Part shown: positions 9,342 through 18,387 of the stretch, piece after piece
Layout of the letters: each line of letters begins with the position of its first letter
Numbering within the stretch: the stretch's first letter is position 1
Assembly: GCA_030682135.1 (NCBI GenBank)
Contig: JAUXQT010000005.1
Span: 116,585 to 180,584, forward strand
DNA length: 64,000 bases
Direction: 5' to 3'
Source: Nitrospirota bacterium
Lineage (GTDB): Bacteria; Nitrospirota; Nitrospiria; Nitrospirales; Nitrospiraceae
Translations under genes and position numbers: made by a program
The notes under the pieces: generated by a model
The model's input: only the letters and a program-made list of their open reading frames with translations
Database searches by the model: none
Told to the model about the DNA's origin: nothing

Positions 9342-9443
9342 CCTCGCTAACGGCGTTCTCGACACTCGTGAAGCGTCGCTCGTTTCAAGATTCGGACGTT
9401 TCACGCTTCACGAATGACGAAGATGGACTGTTCCAGCGTCTTG
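9342..9443. repeat. Hairpin-forming word-repeat spacer between fliE and fliF
   Basis: The gap holds an inverted repeat: TCGTGAAGCGT (from 9366) faces ACGCTTCACGA (ending 9413), with a 26-base loop of related words. The same GTGAAGCGT and CGTGAAACG words recur at 34447-34480. It may attenuate or process the transcript between fliE and fliF; no T-run follows, so a classical terminator is unlikely. Confidence 0.5.
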
Positions 9444-9749
9444 TCACATCTGCATCCGTTGAATTTCTTCATAGGCCGACACCAGCTTGTTTCGAATCTG
9501 CATCATCAGCTGGAAGGAGATATCCGCCTCTTGTAAGGCCACCATCGTCCCATGCACGTTCTGCGACTGGCCGGTCATCAGTGCATCTGTGGCCTGGCTG
9601 GCTTGCAGCTGAATATCGTTGGCCTTACTGATCGCATGCTGCAACGTATCCATAAATCCAGTGGCTGGGGTGCCACCTGAGCCCTGAGCCGCCGTGCCCA
9701 GTTCTCCAAATGACGGGGTCGGCATCGCAATCGACTTGATCTGATCCAT
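9444..9749 (-). CDS. fliE: Flagellar hook-basal body protein FliE
   Basis: The 101-residue product matches FliE, the small MS-ring/rod adaptor that is exported first. It has FMDTLQHAISKANDIQLQAS in the middle and a conserved C-terminus, DISFQLMMQIRNKLVSAYEE, ending in RMQM. The ATG at 9747-9749 has GGGAGG five bases upstream. It follows flgC with a 2-base gap, as in many flgB-flgC-fliE clusters. Confidence 0.95.
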   Translation of the reverse strand: MDQIKSIAMPTPSFGELGTAAQGSGGTPATGFMDTLQHAISKANDIQLQASQATDALMTGQSQNVHGTMVALQEADISFQLMMQIRNKLVSAYEEIQRMQM

Positions 9750-9751
9750 GA

Positions 9752-10201
9752 CTACCTCCCGATCTCCAGAGCCTTATTCATCATGGCGCGAGTGGCATTA
9801 ATCGCTTGCACGTTTGCTTCATACGAACGCGATGCACCGATCATGTTCACCATTTCTTCCATGACATTGACGTTCGGCATCTTCACGAACCCTTTTTTGT
9901 CGGCGTCAGGATGGCGCGGATCATAAATCGCCTGACCGGGTTTTGAATCTTCATGCACACGCAGCACCTTCACGCCATCGAGCGCATGGGCTCCAGGCCC
10001 CGTTGCCACTTGCCGAAATGTGCGCTGAAACGGGCTGGTGACGGGCGTGGACTGAAAGACCACATCCCGGCGTTTGTAAGGCCCTCCACCAGGCGTATGG
10101 GTCGACTGCGCATTCGCCAGGTTGCTCGAGATCACATTGAGTCGACGGCGTTGTGCGTCTAAGGCCGTGACGGACACTGCCATGCTATCGGTCATTTCCA
10201 T
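9752..10201 (-). CDS. flgC: Flagellar basal-body rod protein FlgC
   Basis: The 149-residue rod protein has the N-terminal rod signature LDAQRRRLNVISSNLANAQS, the FlgC-type GGGPYKRRDVVF, and the conserved C-terminal block VNVMEEMVNMIGASRSYEAN ending in NKALEIGR. AGGAGG lies upstream of the ATG at 10199-10201. It forms the proximal rod with FlgB. Confidence 0.97.
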   Translation of the reverse strand: MEMTDSMAVSVTALDAQRRRLNVISSNLANAQSTHTPGGGPYKRRDVVFQSTPVTSPFQRTFRQVATGPGAHALDGVKVLRVHEDSKPGQAIYDPRHPDADKKGFVKMPNVNVMEEMVNMIGASRSYEANVQAINATRAMMNKALEIGR

Positions 10202-10221
10202 GGTCGTTCCTCCTGGCTGAA

Positions 10222-10296
10222 GGCTAGAGGCGAGAGGTAAGGGGCGCGGGGTTCACAGGCTTGTTGCCCCTTGCCCCTAGCCGCATGCCTCTCGCC
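10222..10296. repeat. Imperfect inverted repeat between flgB and flgC
   Basis: The spacer between flgB and flgC is built from words such as GGCTAGAGGCGAGAGG and AAGGGGC. They face GCCCCTTGCCCCTAGCC and GCCTCTCGCC, so an RNA here would fold into a long imperfect hairpin. It belongs to the same class of permuted-word spacers seen at 9.4, 34.5, 45.5 and 55.3 kb. A role in differential flgB/flgC expression or mRNA processing is possible but unproven. Confidence 0.5.
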
Positions 10297-10303
10297 GTTT
10301 GTG

Positions 10304-10711
10304 TTATCGCGCATCCCGTACCGCTCCCATCAACTGACGGAGGCGGATCGCCATGATCGCGGCAGCCCCGTTGTATTGCATGGCGTTGTCGGACATCTTG
10401 GCCATTTCCAGCTCCATGTTCACCGAGTTGGCGTCCAAGGGAAGGTCGCCTGCCGGCACATCACTGAGCTTTCCGACGACCCGCTGAAATCCTTCTCCCG
10501 GTGGACCGAAGTGTTTGCCCTGTGTCACCGCCAGTGTCACCGGCCCTTGACCACGCTGCGCCGCTTGAAGCGAGTCGCGAAAATTGAAGTCGGTGGCACG
10601 ATACCCGGGAGTTTCTTCGTTCGCGATATTCGAGGCGATGACGCGCTGCCTCGCATCCCGCAAATCCAAGGTGCGATGAACTAACTGCATGGTGCGATCA
10701 AAGATCGTCAT
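10304..10711 (-). CDS. flgB: Flagellar basal-body rod protein FlgB
   Basis: The 135-residue FlgB-type rod protein opens MTIFDRTMQLVHRTLDLRD and carries the rod signature VIASNIANEETPGYRATDF. The C-terminal LEMAKMSDNAMQYNGAA is typical. The start at 10709-10711 is preferred over an ORF start 27 bases upstream because AGGAG precedes it by seven bases. It is the first gene of the long basal-body operon and lies about 50 bases downstream of a sigma-54 site. Confidence 0.95.
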   Translation of the reverse strand: MTIFDRTMQLVHRTLDLRDARQRVIASNIANEETPGYRATDFNFRDSLQAAQRGQGPVTLAVTQGKHFGPPGEGFQRVVGKLSDVPAGDLPLDANSVNMELEMAKMSDNAMQYNGAAAIMAIRLRQLMGAVRDAR

Positions 10712-10760
10712 GATGCATCTCCTCGTGACTCCGTCCAACAGATGTCGTCATCGGCATTAT

Positions 10761-10776
10761 TGCAATCGTGATGCCA
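10761..10776 (-). promoter_or_regulatory. Sigma-54 (-24/-12) promoter of the flgB operon
   Basis: Read on the minus strand this is TGGCATCACGATTGCA, an almost perfect match to TGGCAC-N5-TTGCA with exact GG-N10-GC spacing. It predicts a start near 10749, about 38 bases before the flgB ATG. The activator is probably the NtrC-type regulator encoded immediately upstream. Confidence 0.85.
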
Positions 10777-10899
10777 TCTTCAACCGGCAGAATCTGACGG
10801 CAATGACAGAGCCTGCCGGATCGTTTCTTCCAATACGCTTCCTGCCGATCGGCAGGAGTTGCCCAGCGGGAACGGTCCACTCCGGCCAATACCAAGAAG

Positions 10900-12306
10900 T
10901 CAAGCCGAGACCGGGCACGTGTCCCCCCGATACTCGCGAAGCTTGTTTCGCAAGGTTCGAATACTGATGCCCAGTTCTTTCGCCGCATGCGTCCGATTCT
11001 CATGCACACGAGCCAAGGTTTGAAATATCAGCTCGCGCTCCATTTCCCACAACGATCCATTCACCGAAGACTGGGGTACGGAGGGGACTGGCACAGAGGC
11101 GGCTGGTTGGGCGCCGGCCTCCAACAATAAGTGGCTTGGTAGAATCGGCTCGTTTCCGGCTAACAACACGGCGCGCTCCATCACATTTTCCAACTCGCGC
11201 ACATTCCCTTTCCATCGCCTCTCCTGAAGCACGGTATAGGCTGCCGCCGACACCGCCGGTTGCGGAAGGCCATTGCGTGCCGAAGACACGGCCACAAAAT
11301 GCCTCACGAGCAACGGAATGTCCGCAGGCCTTTCCCGTAGTGGAGGCACAGTGATGGGGAAGACATTTAGCCGGTAATACAAGTCCTCTCGAAACCGTCC
11401 CTGCTCGACTTCGTGATACAGCGAACGGTTGGTCGTCGCAATGAGACGGATGTTCACGGACACCGGCTCACGTCCTCCGACTCGATCCACCTCTCGCTCC
11501 TGGATCACCCGCAGCAACTTGGCCTGCAAGCCCATATTCATTTCGCTGATTTCATCCAGCAACAGGGTGCCGGTATGTGCCATCTCGAACTTGCCGAGTT
11601 TCTTCATAATGGCGCCGGTAAAGGCGCCTCGCTCATGGCCGAATAGTTCGCTTTCCAGAAGCCCATCCGGTAATGCCGCGCAATTCACGGCGATAAAGGG
11701 ACGATGGGCACGTGGGCTTCGGCTGTGAATAAAGCGCGCCAGCAACTCTTTTCCCGTACCGCTTTCTCCATGGATGAGGACGGTGGCCTGACTCGAAGCG
11801 ACTCCCTCAACCGTGCTGAGTAGCCTGGCCATGCCAGGATCTTGTGTCAGGATCGACCGCTGATCGATCGGCACAGCCGGTGACATCGACGCATCCGCGC
11901 CACAGGCTTTGAGATTGGCAATGACCCGCTCAAGCAAGTCGGTCGAGAACGGTTTGAGGATGTAATCGCTCGCCCCGTACTTCATCGCCTCCACGGCGGT
12001 TTCCACGGTCCCATAGGCGGTCATCAGCACCATCAACGTCTGCGGCGAACGGCTTTTGATCTCCTTGATCAAATCGAGTCCACCGAGCCTGGGCATTTTC
12101 AAATCGGTGACCACCAACCAGGGTTTATAACGGCTGACCCGCTCGACGGCATCGGCGCCATCCATCGCACCCTGTACGTCGTAACCCAGCCGGCGAACGG
12201 ACTCCATTAAGGCCATCCGCATGGATGGATCATCGTCGACGATCAAAATTCGTTCAGCCTGTGCAGGAACATCCGTCACCGGAGATTCTGTATTATTGTC
12301 GGTCAT
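10900..12306 (-). CDS. NtrC-family sigma-54 activator (FlrC/FleR type)
   Basis: The 468-residue protein has receiver, AAA+ and Fis-type HTH domains. The receiver has the acceptor D68 in VVTDLKMPRLGG and K in YILKPFS. The AAA+ domain has GESGTGKE, the sigma-54 contact loop GAFTGA and LLLDEISEMN. The C-terminus AAKELGISIRTLRNKLREY is the DNA-binding helix-turn-helix. It overlaps the kinase gene upstream as ATGA and lies 124 bases before the flgB sigma-54 promoter. It is therefore the likely second-tier flagellar activator, by analogy with Vibrio FlrC and Pseudomonas FleR. Confidence 0.9.
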   Translation of the reverse strand: MTDNNTESPVTDVPAQAERILIVDDDPSMRMALMESVRRLGYDVQGAMDGADAVERVSRYKPWLVVTDLKMPRLGGLDLIKEIKSRSPQTLMVLMTAYGTVETAVEAMKYGASDYILKPFSTDLLERVIANLKACGADASMSPAVPIDQRSILTQDPGMARLLSTVEGVASSQATVLIHGESGTGKELLARFIHSRSPRAHRPFIAVNCAALPDGLLESELFGHERGAFTGAIMKKLGKFEMAHTGTLLLDEISEMNMGLQAKLLRVIQEREVDRVGGREPVSVNIRLIATTNRSLYHEVEQGRFREDLYYRLNVFPITVPPLRERPADIPLLVRHFVAVSSARNGLPQPAVSAAAYTVLQERRWKGNVRELENVMERAVLLAGNEPILPSHLLLEAGAQPAASVPVPSVPQSSVNGSLWEMERELIFQTLARVHENRTHAAKELGISIRTLRNKLREYRGDTCPVSA

Positions 12307-13607
12307 GCCGATGTCTCCTCTCCAACAAGCAGTCGTTCAGCGATCAACTCAGATGCAGGGTACCCCTCCGAAAACGACAGATCAGGCGATTCCTGTAACG
12401 GCAGAGGGCTCGTCGTGTGATGATTCGGAAGCGCGATCGTAAATGTGGTGCCACGTCCCTCCTCACTCTCGACGTCGATTCGGCCACGATGCCCTTCGAC
12501 AATTGCATGGACAATGGCCAGACCTAACCCGGTGCCTTCATCCCTGGTGGTGAAGAAGGGATCGAAGATCCTTGAACGTTGCGCAGCCGGGATGCCGATT
12601 CCCGTATCCGACACCGAGAGACAAATACCAGCTCCGCCGGTTCTCGCCTCCGCAGCCGGCCTCGCCGACAACGTCAAGGTTCCACCGTTCGGCATGGCGT
12701 GGATGCTGTTCAGGATCAAGTTGAGGAGCACTTGCTTCATCTGGCCGGCATCGCACCACATGTGTGATGCTAGAGGGTTCACATCCAGACGAATATCCAC
12801 TCTGGCGCCGGCGACGGCATGGGCCGCCAGAGTCAAGGCATTCAGCATCAAGGCTTCCGTCTCATGCCGTTCTCCATGGGAACAGTCGGGCTTGGTATAG
12901 AGCAGCAGGTTCGTCAAGAGTCGATTCATCATGTGGACCGACGACGAAATGTGTTCGGCATAGCCTCGCAATGCCGGCGCGTCGTGTAAATCACGGCGCA
13001 GCATCGACGCGAACAGTTCGATACTGCCGAGCGGATTCCGAATTTCGTGGGCGATCCTCCCGACCATTTCGCCCATGGCCGCGAGCCGATTGCGTCGTTG
13101 CAGCCGATCCTCCAGCTCTCGCATCGCCGTCACATCCTGAATCAAGGCGAGGCTCCCGGCCTGGCGTCCATCGCTCGTCTGCAAGGCGCGTTGAGAGAGA
13201 GACACCGCGGCACCCTGTTGCGTGGTCAGGGGATAGACGTCACCGTCCAAATGCGCGTCTTTGAGGCAGGTGGCCAAGGAGCGGCCAATGATTTGTTCGT
13301 GGGCCAATCCGAGCAGTTGTGTGCCGGCCTGGTTGCAGCGGGTAATGGTGCCGGTTTCATCCATGACGAGCAGACCGGTCGACAGGGATTCCACGATCGC
13401 CGTTAAATGCTCGCGCAACTCTTCATTGACACGTAAATTCTTTCGCAGCGCCTCATTGCGGTCGGCGAGCTCGACGTCGAGCTGCTCCAACCGGGACGTC
13501 AACGTCTGATAGGACTGTTGGAGCGTCGCCGCCGCATCGTCGAAGCTTCGAAAGGCTTCGTGCAGCAAATCGCTATCCATCTGTGCCGGAACCGGATGTC
13601 CATTCAT
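12303..13607 (-). CDS. PAS-containing sensor histidine kinase (FlrB/FleS type)
   Basis: The product is a soluble kinase of 434 residues with no membrane helix. An N-terminal coiled coil (about 10-60) is followed by a PAS domain (about 65-180) that includes VESLSTGLLVMDETGTITRC. The HisKA box HEIRNPLGSIELF carries the phospho-accepting His. An HATPase_c domain follows, with LLNLILNSIHAMP, DTGIGIP and GTGLGLAIV. The ATG at 13605-13607 has AAGGAGG eight bases upstream, inside the end of the TPR gene; an in-frame GTG sits one codon earlier. Cytosolic location, PAS domain and coupling to the regulator fit FleS/FlrB. Confidence 0.88.
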   Translation of the reverse strand: MNGHPVPAQMDSDLLHEAFRSFDDAAATLQQSYQTLTSRLEQLDVELADRNEALRKNLRVNEELREHLTAIVESLSTGLLVMDETGTITRCNQAGTQLLGLAHEQIIGRSLATCLKDAHLDGDVYPLTTQQGAAVSLSQRALQTSDGRQAGSLALIQDVTAMRELEDRLQRRNRLAAMGEMVGRIAHEIRNPLGSIELFASMLRRDLHDAPALRGYAEHISSSVHMMNRLLTNLLLYTKPDCSHGERHETEALMLNALTLAAHAVAGARVDIRLDVNPLASHMWCDAGQMKQVLLNLILNSIHAMPNGGTLTLSARPAAEARTGGAGICLSVSDTGIGIPAAQRSRIFDPFFTTRDEGTGLGLAIVHAIVEGHRGRIDVESEEGRGTTFTIALPNHHTTSPLPLQESPDLSFSEGYPASELIAERLLVGEETSA

Positions 13608-13611
13608 CACA

Positions 13612-15762
13612 TCATCCTCCTTCTTTGTCGGTGGTGACGCGGATACTGGCTTGTATCGCTTCCGCTGCCCGATACAGGAGCGGATCGCCCGTCCCGGCGC
13701 CTGGCGTCAGGACCGCGCGCACCGGACCATGCAACTTCTGCGTGGCGAGATTTCTGACGATCTGCAAACGCGCCCATTCGGCCTGATCCGGCGCCGGATT
13801 CGACGCCAGTATCTTTTGGTAGAGATCCACGGCCCGCTGATGTTTTTTGAGGGAGGTCAAGAGGTCCGCGAACAGGAGGCGGTCTCCCTGCGACTGCATG
13901 AATTTGTAGCGTGCCGCCTCTTCGAATGCCGCCACGGCCTCGGACGGTTGATGATCGGCGGCTAGCGTTCTCGCCAAGGTCAGTTGCATCCATCCTCGCT
14001 CCTGCGCCTTGGGATGTGTCCGCAGCCATTGCCGCATCAGTCTAATCGCGCCGGGACGGTCGCCTTGCTCAAGCATGGCCGTGGTCAATTGCCGCAGCAC
14101 CGGCATCGTCTGTGGACTCTGCGGGTATTGGAGGCGAAAATTCTCGAACACGTTCCGAGCGGCGGCATACATCCGCTGATCCACATAACTCTCGCCAAGA
14201 CCGATGAGCGCCGCTTCGTGCAGGGCGGCTGCTTTCCGATCCCGCACCAGTAATTGATAGAGGCGCGAGGCTTGGCTGGAGAAGCCCAGCCGGCGATGGG
14301 TGTCCGCGACGGCCAACAACGTCGTTGTCCCTGCGTATTGATGCTCCGGCGCATGTCCGTGGTTGTGGAACAGGGCCACCGCCAGAACATCTTTCCCGGC
14401 CTTGAGTGCGGCTTCCAATTGGGGTTTCAAAATACTAGTCAGATGGCGTCCTGCCATCTGGGGCCATGGGTCGGCTTGAATGGTACCAGCCCGCCTTGCG
14501 ACGTCTTGATAGACCTGGATAGCCCGTAACGGATCCCCGCGCAACTCGTAATGTTCCGCCAGATGGAACAGCGCTTCACTCCCGAGGACATCTCCCTGAT
14601 AGGCCTTGGCAATCTCTTGATAGACCCTCACGCCCTTCGACTCGTTCACCGGCTCGACGCTCTGGCTTGCAGTCCCCTTGCCGCTGTTTGCCACGGAGCC
14701 CTTCTCGGCCTGGACCAGTCGCTCCTCCATCTGCGCCAGGCGCATACGAGCTAGTACGGCGGCCGGCATCCCCAGGTACCGTTCCTGCGCGACGTGGTAG
14801 AACAACTCCGCATGGGTTGTCTGATTCTGCTGGCGGTGACTGTCGCCGAGACGCACGAGCGCCGCGCCGGCATACTGGTGCGACGGATAGAGGTTATACA
14901 GCAGAATGTCGATTGCACGGGCTCGCTGCCGCTCGTTCGTGCCGGCGAGCACATCGCCATACTGCTGCAAATATTGCGGTTCACTTTTCAGAAGATCCGG
15001 CCAGCGCTGGTAGAGCATGTCGTAGAGGGGTTGGGCCTCCCGCTTGCGCTGGAGCGCGTACAGGGTGTTGGCCAATCCCAAGGTCGAACGCCTGAGGATT
15101 CGTTCGTCGCTCGTGCGTTTCCGAACCGACTCAAATGCCCGTTCCGCTTCCACCCAACGTTCGCGTGACTCAAGGATCACGCCCAAACTCAAGAGGGATC
15201 GGTCTGCATCAGCCCGAAGCTGTATATGCGAGGTGGCATATTCATAGGCGATAATGGCCTCCTGCAACCATCCCATCTCGACATACAGATCCCCGATCCT
15301 CCAGAGCGCACGGGAGGTATTCGTATCTTTGGGGTACTGCCGAACCTGGGATCGATATTGGAGGATGGCTTCGGACCGCCCACGAGTCGTCGGATCTTCA
15401 TGCAACGCGATCTCTGCCAAAAATGCCTTAATCGACGGCATCAGCCGGCTGTCAGGATCCTGCTTGACGAGTGCGGAAAATCCTTCGCGGGCCAGGGTAT
15501 ATTCTCCATGCTTAAATGAGTCGATCGCCTCCTGAAACTGCAACGAATTCGATCCCTCGGCAAGATAGTCGTAGCGGGGCCCTTCATCGGGTAACGTGAG
15601 CCGTGAGATTGCTGCCGGAGCAGTCGTCTGAACCGCTCCAGCCTGAAGAGGCAACGCCGCAGCGGAAGGAGCTTGGCTCTCAACTGCAGCCGCGGCGTCC
15701 AACGGGAAACCCTGCGTGAGCAGACAGGCGAGCAACCAATGACAGGATGTTGTGATTTTCAT
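13612..15762 (-). CDS. Exported TPR-repeat protein ahead of the flagellar two-component pair
   Basis: The 716-residue protein begins with a signal-peptide-like stretch (ITTSCHWLLACLLTQGFPLD) and then consists of many tetratricopeptide-like helical repeats, for example ALWRIGDLYVEMGWLQEAII and HLAEHYELRGDPLRAIQVY. TPR arrays mediate protein-protein interaction, here probably in the periplasm. Its end is almost contiguous with the kinase gene, so the three genes form one transcript. I chose the ATG at 15760-15762; an in-frame GTG two codons earlier is possible. A link to flagellar checkpoint sensing is inferred from position only. Confidence 0.8.
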   Translation of the reverse strand: MKITTSCHWLLACLLTQGFPLDAAAAVESQAPSAAALPLQAGAVQTTAPAAISRLTLPDEGPRYDYLAEGSNSLQFQEAIDSFKHGEYTLAREGFSALVKQDPDSRLMPSIKAFLAEIALHEDPTTRGRSEAILQYRSQVRQYPKDTNTSRALWRIGDLYVEMGWLQEAIIAYEYATSHIQLRADADRSLLSLGVILESRERWVEAERAFESVRKRTSDERILRRSTLGLANTLYALQRKREAQPLYDMLYQRWPDLLKSEPQYLQQYGDVLAGTNERQRARAIDILLYNLYPSHQYAGAALVRLGDSHRQQNQTTHAELFYHVAQERYLGMPAAVLARMRLAQMEERLVQAEKGSVANSGKGTASQSVEPVNESKGVRVYQEIAKAYQGDVLGSEALFHLAEHYELRGDPLRAIQVYQDVARRAGTIQADPWPQMAGRHLTSILKPQLEAALKAGKDVLAVALFHNHGHAPEHQYAGTTTLLAVADTHRRLGFSSQASRLYQLLVRDRKAAALHEAALIGLGESYVDQRMYAAARNVFENFRLQYPQSPQTMPVLRQLTTAMLEQGDRPGAIRLMRQWLRTHPKAQERGWMQLTLARTLAADHQPSEAVAAFEEAARYKFMQSQGDRLLFADLLTSLKKHQRAVDLYQKILASNPAPDQAEWARLQIVRNLATQKLHGPVRAVLTPGAGTGDPLLYRAAEAIQASIRVTTDKEGG

Positions 15763-15779
15763 AGACACATGACGTGTTC

Positions 15780-15796
15780 AGCAATTCCCGTGCCCT
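15780..15796 (-). promoter_or_regulatory. Sigma-54 (-24/-12) promoter before the TPR-kinase-regulator operon
   Basis: On the minus strand the site reads GGGCACGGGAATTGCT, with GG-N10-GC spacing, a close match to the sigma-54 consensus. The predicted start, near 15769, is only about 7 bases before the preferred ATG, so either the leader is very short or the true start codon lies further in. That geometry lowers confidence. Confidence 0.6.
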
Positions 15797-16007
15797 AGGC
15801 AATTTGTGCGCGAATATTCATTCTGCGCGGGAAATACTGGCGATGGCTGCTGTGCCATCGAGCCGCTCGTCAAATCGTCAACGCGCCGACCCTGAGATGG
15901 GTCAAATGATTGACGGATACAATCAGAACGAGGGAAGAGAAATTCGGCAGGAATGATTCAATCACCGTTCAACAAAGGCGCGGCACAGGGATACCCAATG
16001 GTCAGAT

Positions 16008-16203
16008 CTAGCCCGCATGATTCATGAGCACTTCTGCTGCAATCGCGGATTCGCTGCGACGACAAGCCTTCGGCGGGCAGGCTCGCCGTTCGTTCCCTCG
16101 ACGTACTGTTCACGTACGCCTCGGGCTCTCACGGCTCCGCGTGCCCGTCTCGCAACGCGACTGCGCGATTTCGCAACGAACTGTCATGAATAATGCAGGC
16201 TAG
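16008..16203. repeat. 196-bp palindromic repeat, copy 1 (MITE-like)
   Basis: This copy is 196 bp and differs from the copy at 45294-45489 at only four positions. Its termini are inverted repeats of about 20 bp (CTAGCCCGCAT... and ...ATGCAGGCTAG) with two mismatches, and the inner arms also pair imperfectly, so the whole element can fold into a cruciform. It has no coding capacity of its own. It lies in a 625-base gap between two minus-strand regulatory operons. The remainder of that gap (15797-16007 and 16204-16393) shows nothing I can name. Confidence 0.85.
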
Positions 16204-16393
16204 CGAGACGGGAAATAGTACGGTGGTAGCAGTGAATCCAGGAAAGTGGAAGCGTCGAGATGACCGCGACTGGCCATTCGGCATAGCGATAAAAAATGAA
16301 AATAGGAAACGCACTTCACGCAGAGGGACTCCCGGCGCAATACAAACACAACCCTGGCAGACGCGCTCAGTATCATGCTTGTCAGGCCCGTCG

Positions 16394-17803
16394 CTAAAAG
16401 GCCAGGCAGCTCTGTGCTTTCGTGGCAAGTCCCTTTCGCTTCAATTTCTCGACGAGCGTCGTGCGATTAACCTGAAGTAGCTGGGCGGCTTTGCTGGTAA
16501 TCCCGTTGGCACGGCGAAGCGCTCCGACGATGAGACGGTGTTCGAGCTGCTCGAGTTCACGTGACAAGCTCACCCCCTGGTCGGTAAATCCAATGAACTG
16601 CTCCTCAACCTGATCCGACGGCGCCGTCCGTGGAAAGACACGCTCGGGAAGATCGGAGATCTCGATCGTTCCCGATTGTTTCAGTACCACCAGACGCTCA
16701 ATCATGTTTTCCAACTCACGGATATTTCCCGGCCAATGATGTCCCATCAGACTGGTCATCGCCTCCGGGGAACAGCCGGTAATGGCTGTCTGCTTCGTAC
16801 GATTCAACCGCTCCATAAAATGATTGACCAACTGCGGAATGTCGCTCCGTCGCTCCTTCAGCGAAGGCGTCGTGATGGGAATCACATTGAGGCGATAATA
16901 CAGGTCCTGCCGGAAACGTTTTTGCTGCACGGCCTGCTCTAAATCTTGATTCGTAGCAGCAACGACACGGACATCCACGTCGATGGTTTTCGTGCCCCCC
17001 ACCCGCTCAAAAGAGCGCTCCTGCAAGACACGGAGCAGCTTCACTTGCAACCCGAGGCTCAGCTCACCGATTTCGTCGAGAAAGATGGTCCCGCCATGCG
17101 CCAATTCGAAACGCCCGATACGTGTGTGGGCGGCGCCGGTAAAGGCCCCCTTCTCATGGCCGAACAACTCGGATTCGAGCAGATTTTCAGGAATGGCTCC
17201 ACAGTTGACGGGCACGAACGGGCGGTCTTTTCGGACACTATTAAAGTGCAGCATCCTCGCGACCAACTCTTTACCGGTTCCACTCTCCCCTTGAATCAAC
17301 ACCGTGCTGTCATGGTCCGCGACCTTCGAGACAAAATCCAAGACGCGCTTGATCGGTTCACTGGTGCCGACCAACTGTTCGGCCCGATAGGGAGCGCGTG
17401 TGGATTTCCGCGAACCACGATTATCCAGGCCACGACGATGCGCCTCCAACGCTTTATTGATGACGACAATCACCGATTCATTCTCGAATGGCTTTGTGAG
17501 GAAATCGAATGCGCCGACCTTCATCGCCTTCACCGCACCGTCGATCGAGCCGTAGCCGGTCATCACGATACCGATCACCTTCGAATCGATCTGCAGAATG
17601 CGCTCCAGGACGGCCAAACCATCGATATCGGGCAGCTTCAGATCCGTCAACAGCACATGAACGGGAATCTCTTGGGCGACTCGAATCGCATCCTGTCCGT
17701 TCCCGACCACCGTGACCTGATGGCCCTCTTGCGTCAAGAGCCTGCGAAGCAGGCTCTGCACCCCTTCATCGTCTTCAACCACAAGTATCGACAACAAACT
17801 CAT
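16394..17803 (-). CDS. NtrC-family sigma-54-dependent response regulator
   Basis: The 469-residue protein has a receiver domain with D54 in LLTDLKLPDIDG and K in FLTKPFE. An AAA+ domain follows, with GESGTGKE, GAFTGA and TIFLDEIGELS. A Fis-type HTH near the C-terminus includes SKAAQLLQVNRTTLVEKL. Start chosen at 17801-17803, where AGGAG is six bases upstream; the open frame extends 22 codons further without a ribosome site. No kinase is adjacent, so its partner lies elsewhere. It could be a second flagellar or a metabolic sigma-54 activator; the window does not decide. Confidence 0.88.
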   Translation of the reverse strand: MSLLSILVVEDDEGVQSLLRRLLTQEGHQVTVVGNGQDAIRVAQEIPVHVLLTDLKLPDIDGLAVLERILQIDSKVIGIVMTGYGSIDGAVKAMKVGAFDFLTKPFENESVIVVINKALEAHRRGLDNRGSRKSTRAPYRAEQLVGTSEPIKRVLDFVSKVADHDSTVLIQGESGTGKELVARMLHFNSVRKDRPFVPVNCGAIPENLLESELFGHEKGAFTGAAHTRIGRFELAHGGTIFLDEIGELSLGLQVKLLRVLQERSFERVGGTKTIDVDVRVVAATNQDLEQAVQQKRFRQDLYYRLNVIPITTPSLKERRSDIPQLVNHFMERLNRTKQTAITGCSPEAMTSLMGHHWPGNIRELENMIERLVVLKQSGTIEISDLPERVFPRTAPSDQVEEQFIGFTDQGVSLSRELEQLEHRLIVGALRRANGITSKAAQLLQVNRTTLVEKLKRKGLATKAQSCLAF

Positions 17804-18387
17804 AGCGTACTCCTCATGAAAGGTGATGACAGATGATGGCGAAGGCATATTCGAGCGCAGAATTCTCACAATGACCGCTCGACCGCTGCAAGCAGGACTT
17901 GCATGGGCATTTTTTACCGAGCTGAATTGTCAGGGCATACGATAAGTGCATCGATATTAAGCGTAGACGAGATTCCTATAACGAAAAGTGCCTAATAGCC
18001 CATACGCTGCACGCATTATGCACCTAGCTATATAGAGCTATACATTCCAAATAATGAGACCACACAGCCCTAAGCCCTATTACAATAGAGCCATTCACTA
18101 CTAGGCAAATACTACTCGGCCCTACAAAATATGGCATCATGCTCTGCCGATAGTCAGAATTGACGCCCTGCTGGATATCGGGCCAGGTTACGGCAACAAG
18201 AATGAGGACCCTGCGACTCATGCGCAGCAACAATCAAACGCCTAAAGCTGAAGAGAAGGCACATAACTGGGAAAGGGGATGTCACTCACTGGAAAGAATC
18301 GGCTACGTGAGAAGGGGACAGAAGAATTCGCAGAACGTCACGACCGTGAACGGTTCAGCCGAACCGCCTCGACGCGCGTGCATGAGG
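17804..18387. other. Gene-free region upstream of the orphan NtrC-type regulator
   Basis: The 584 bases are AT-richer than the surroundings, especially 17930-18130. They contain one neat inverted repeat, TGCAAG-N5-CTTGCA at 17887-17903, 84 bases before the regulator start, which could be an operator. I see no convincing gene and no sigma-54 site here. Confidence 0.4.
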
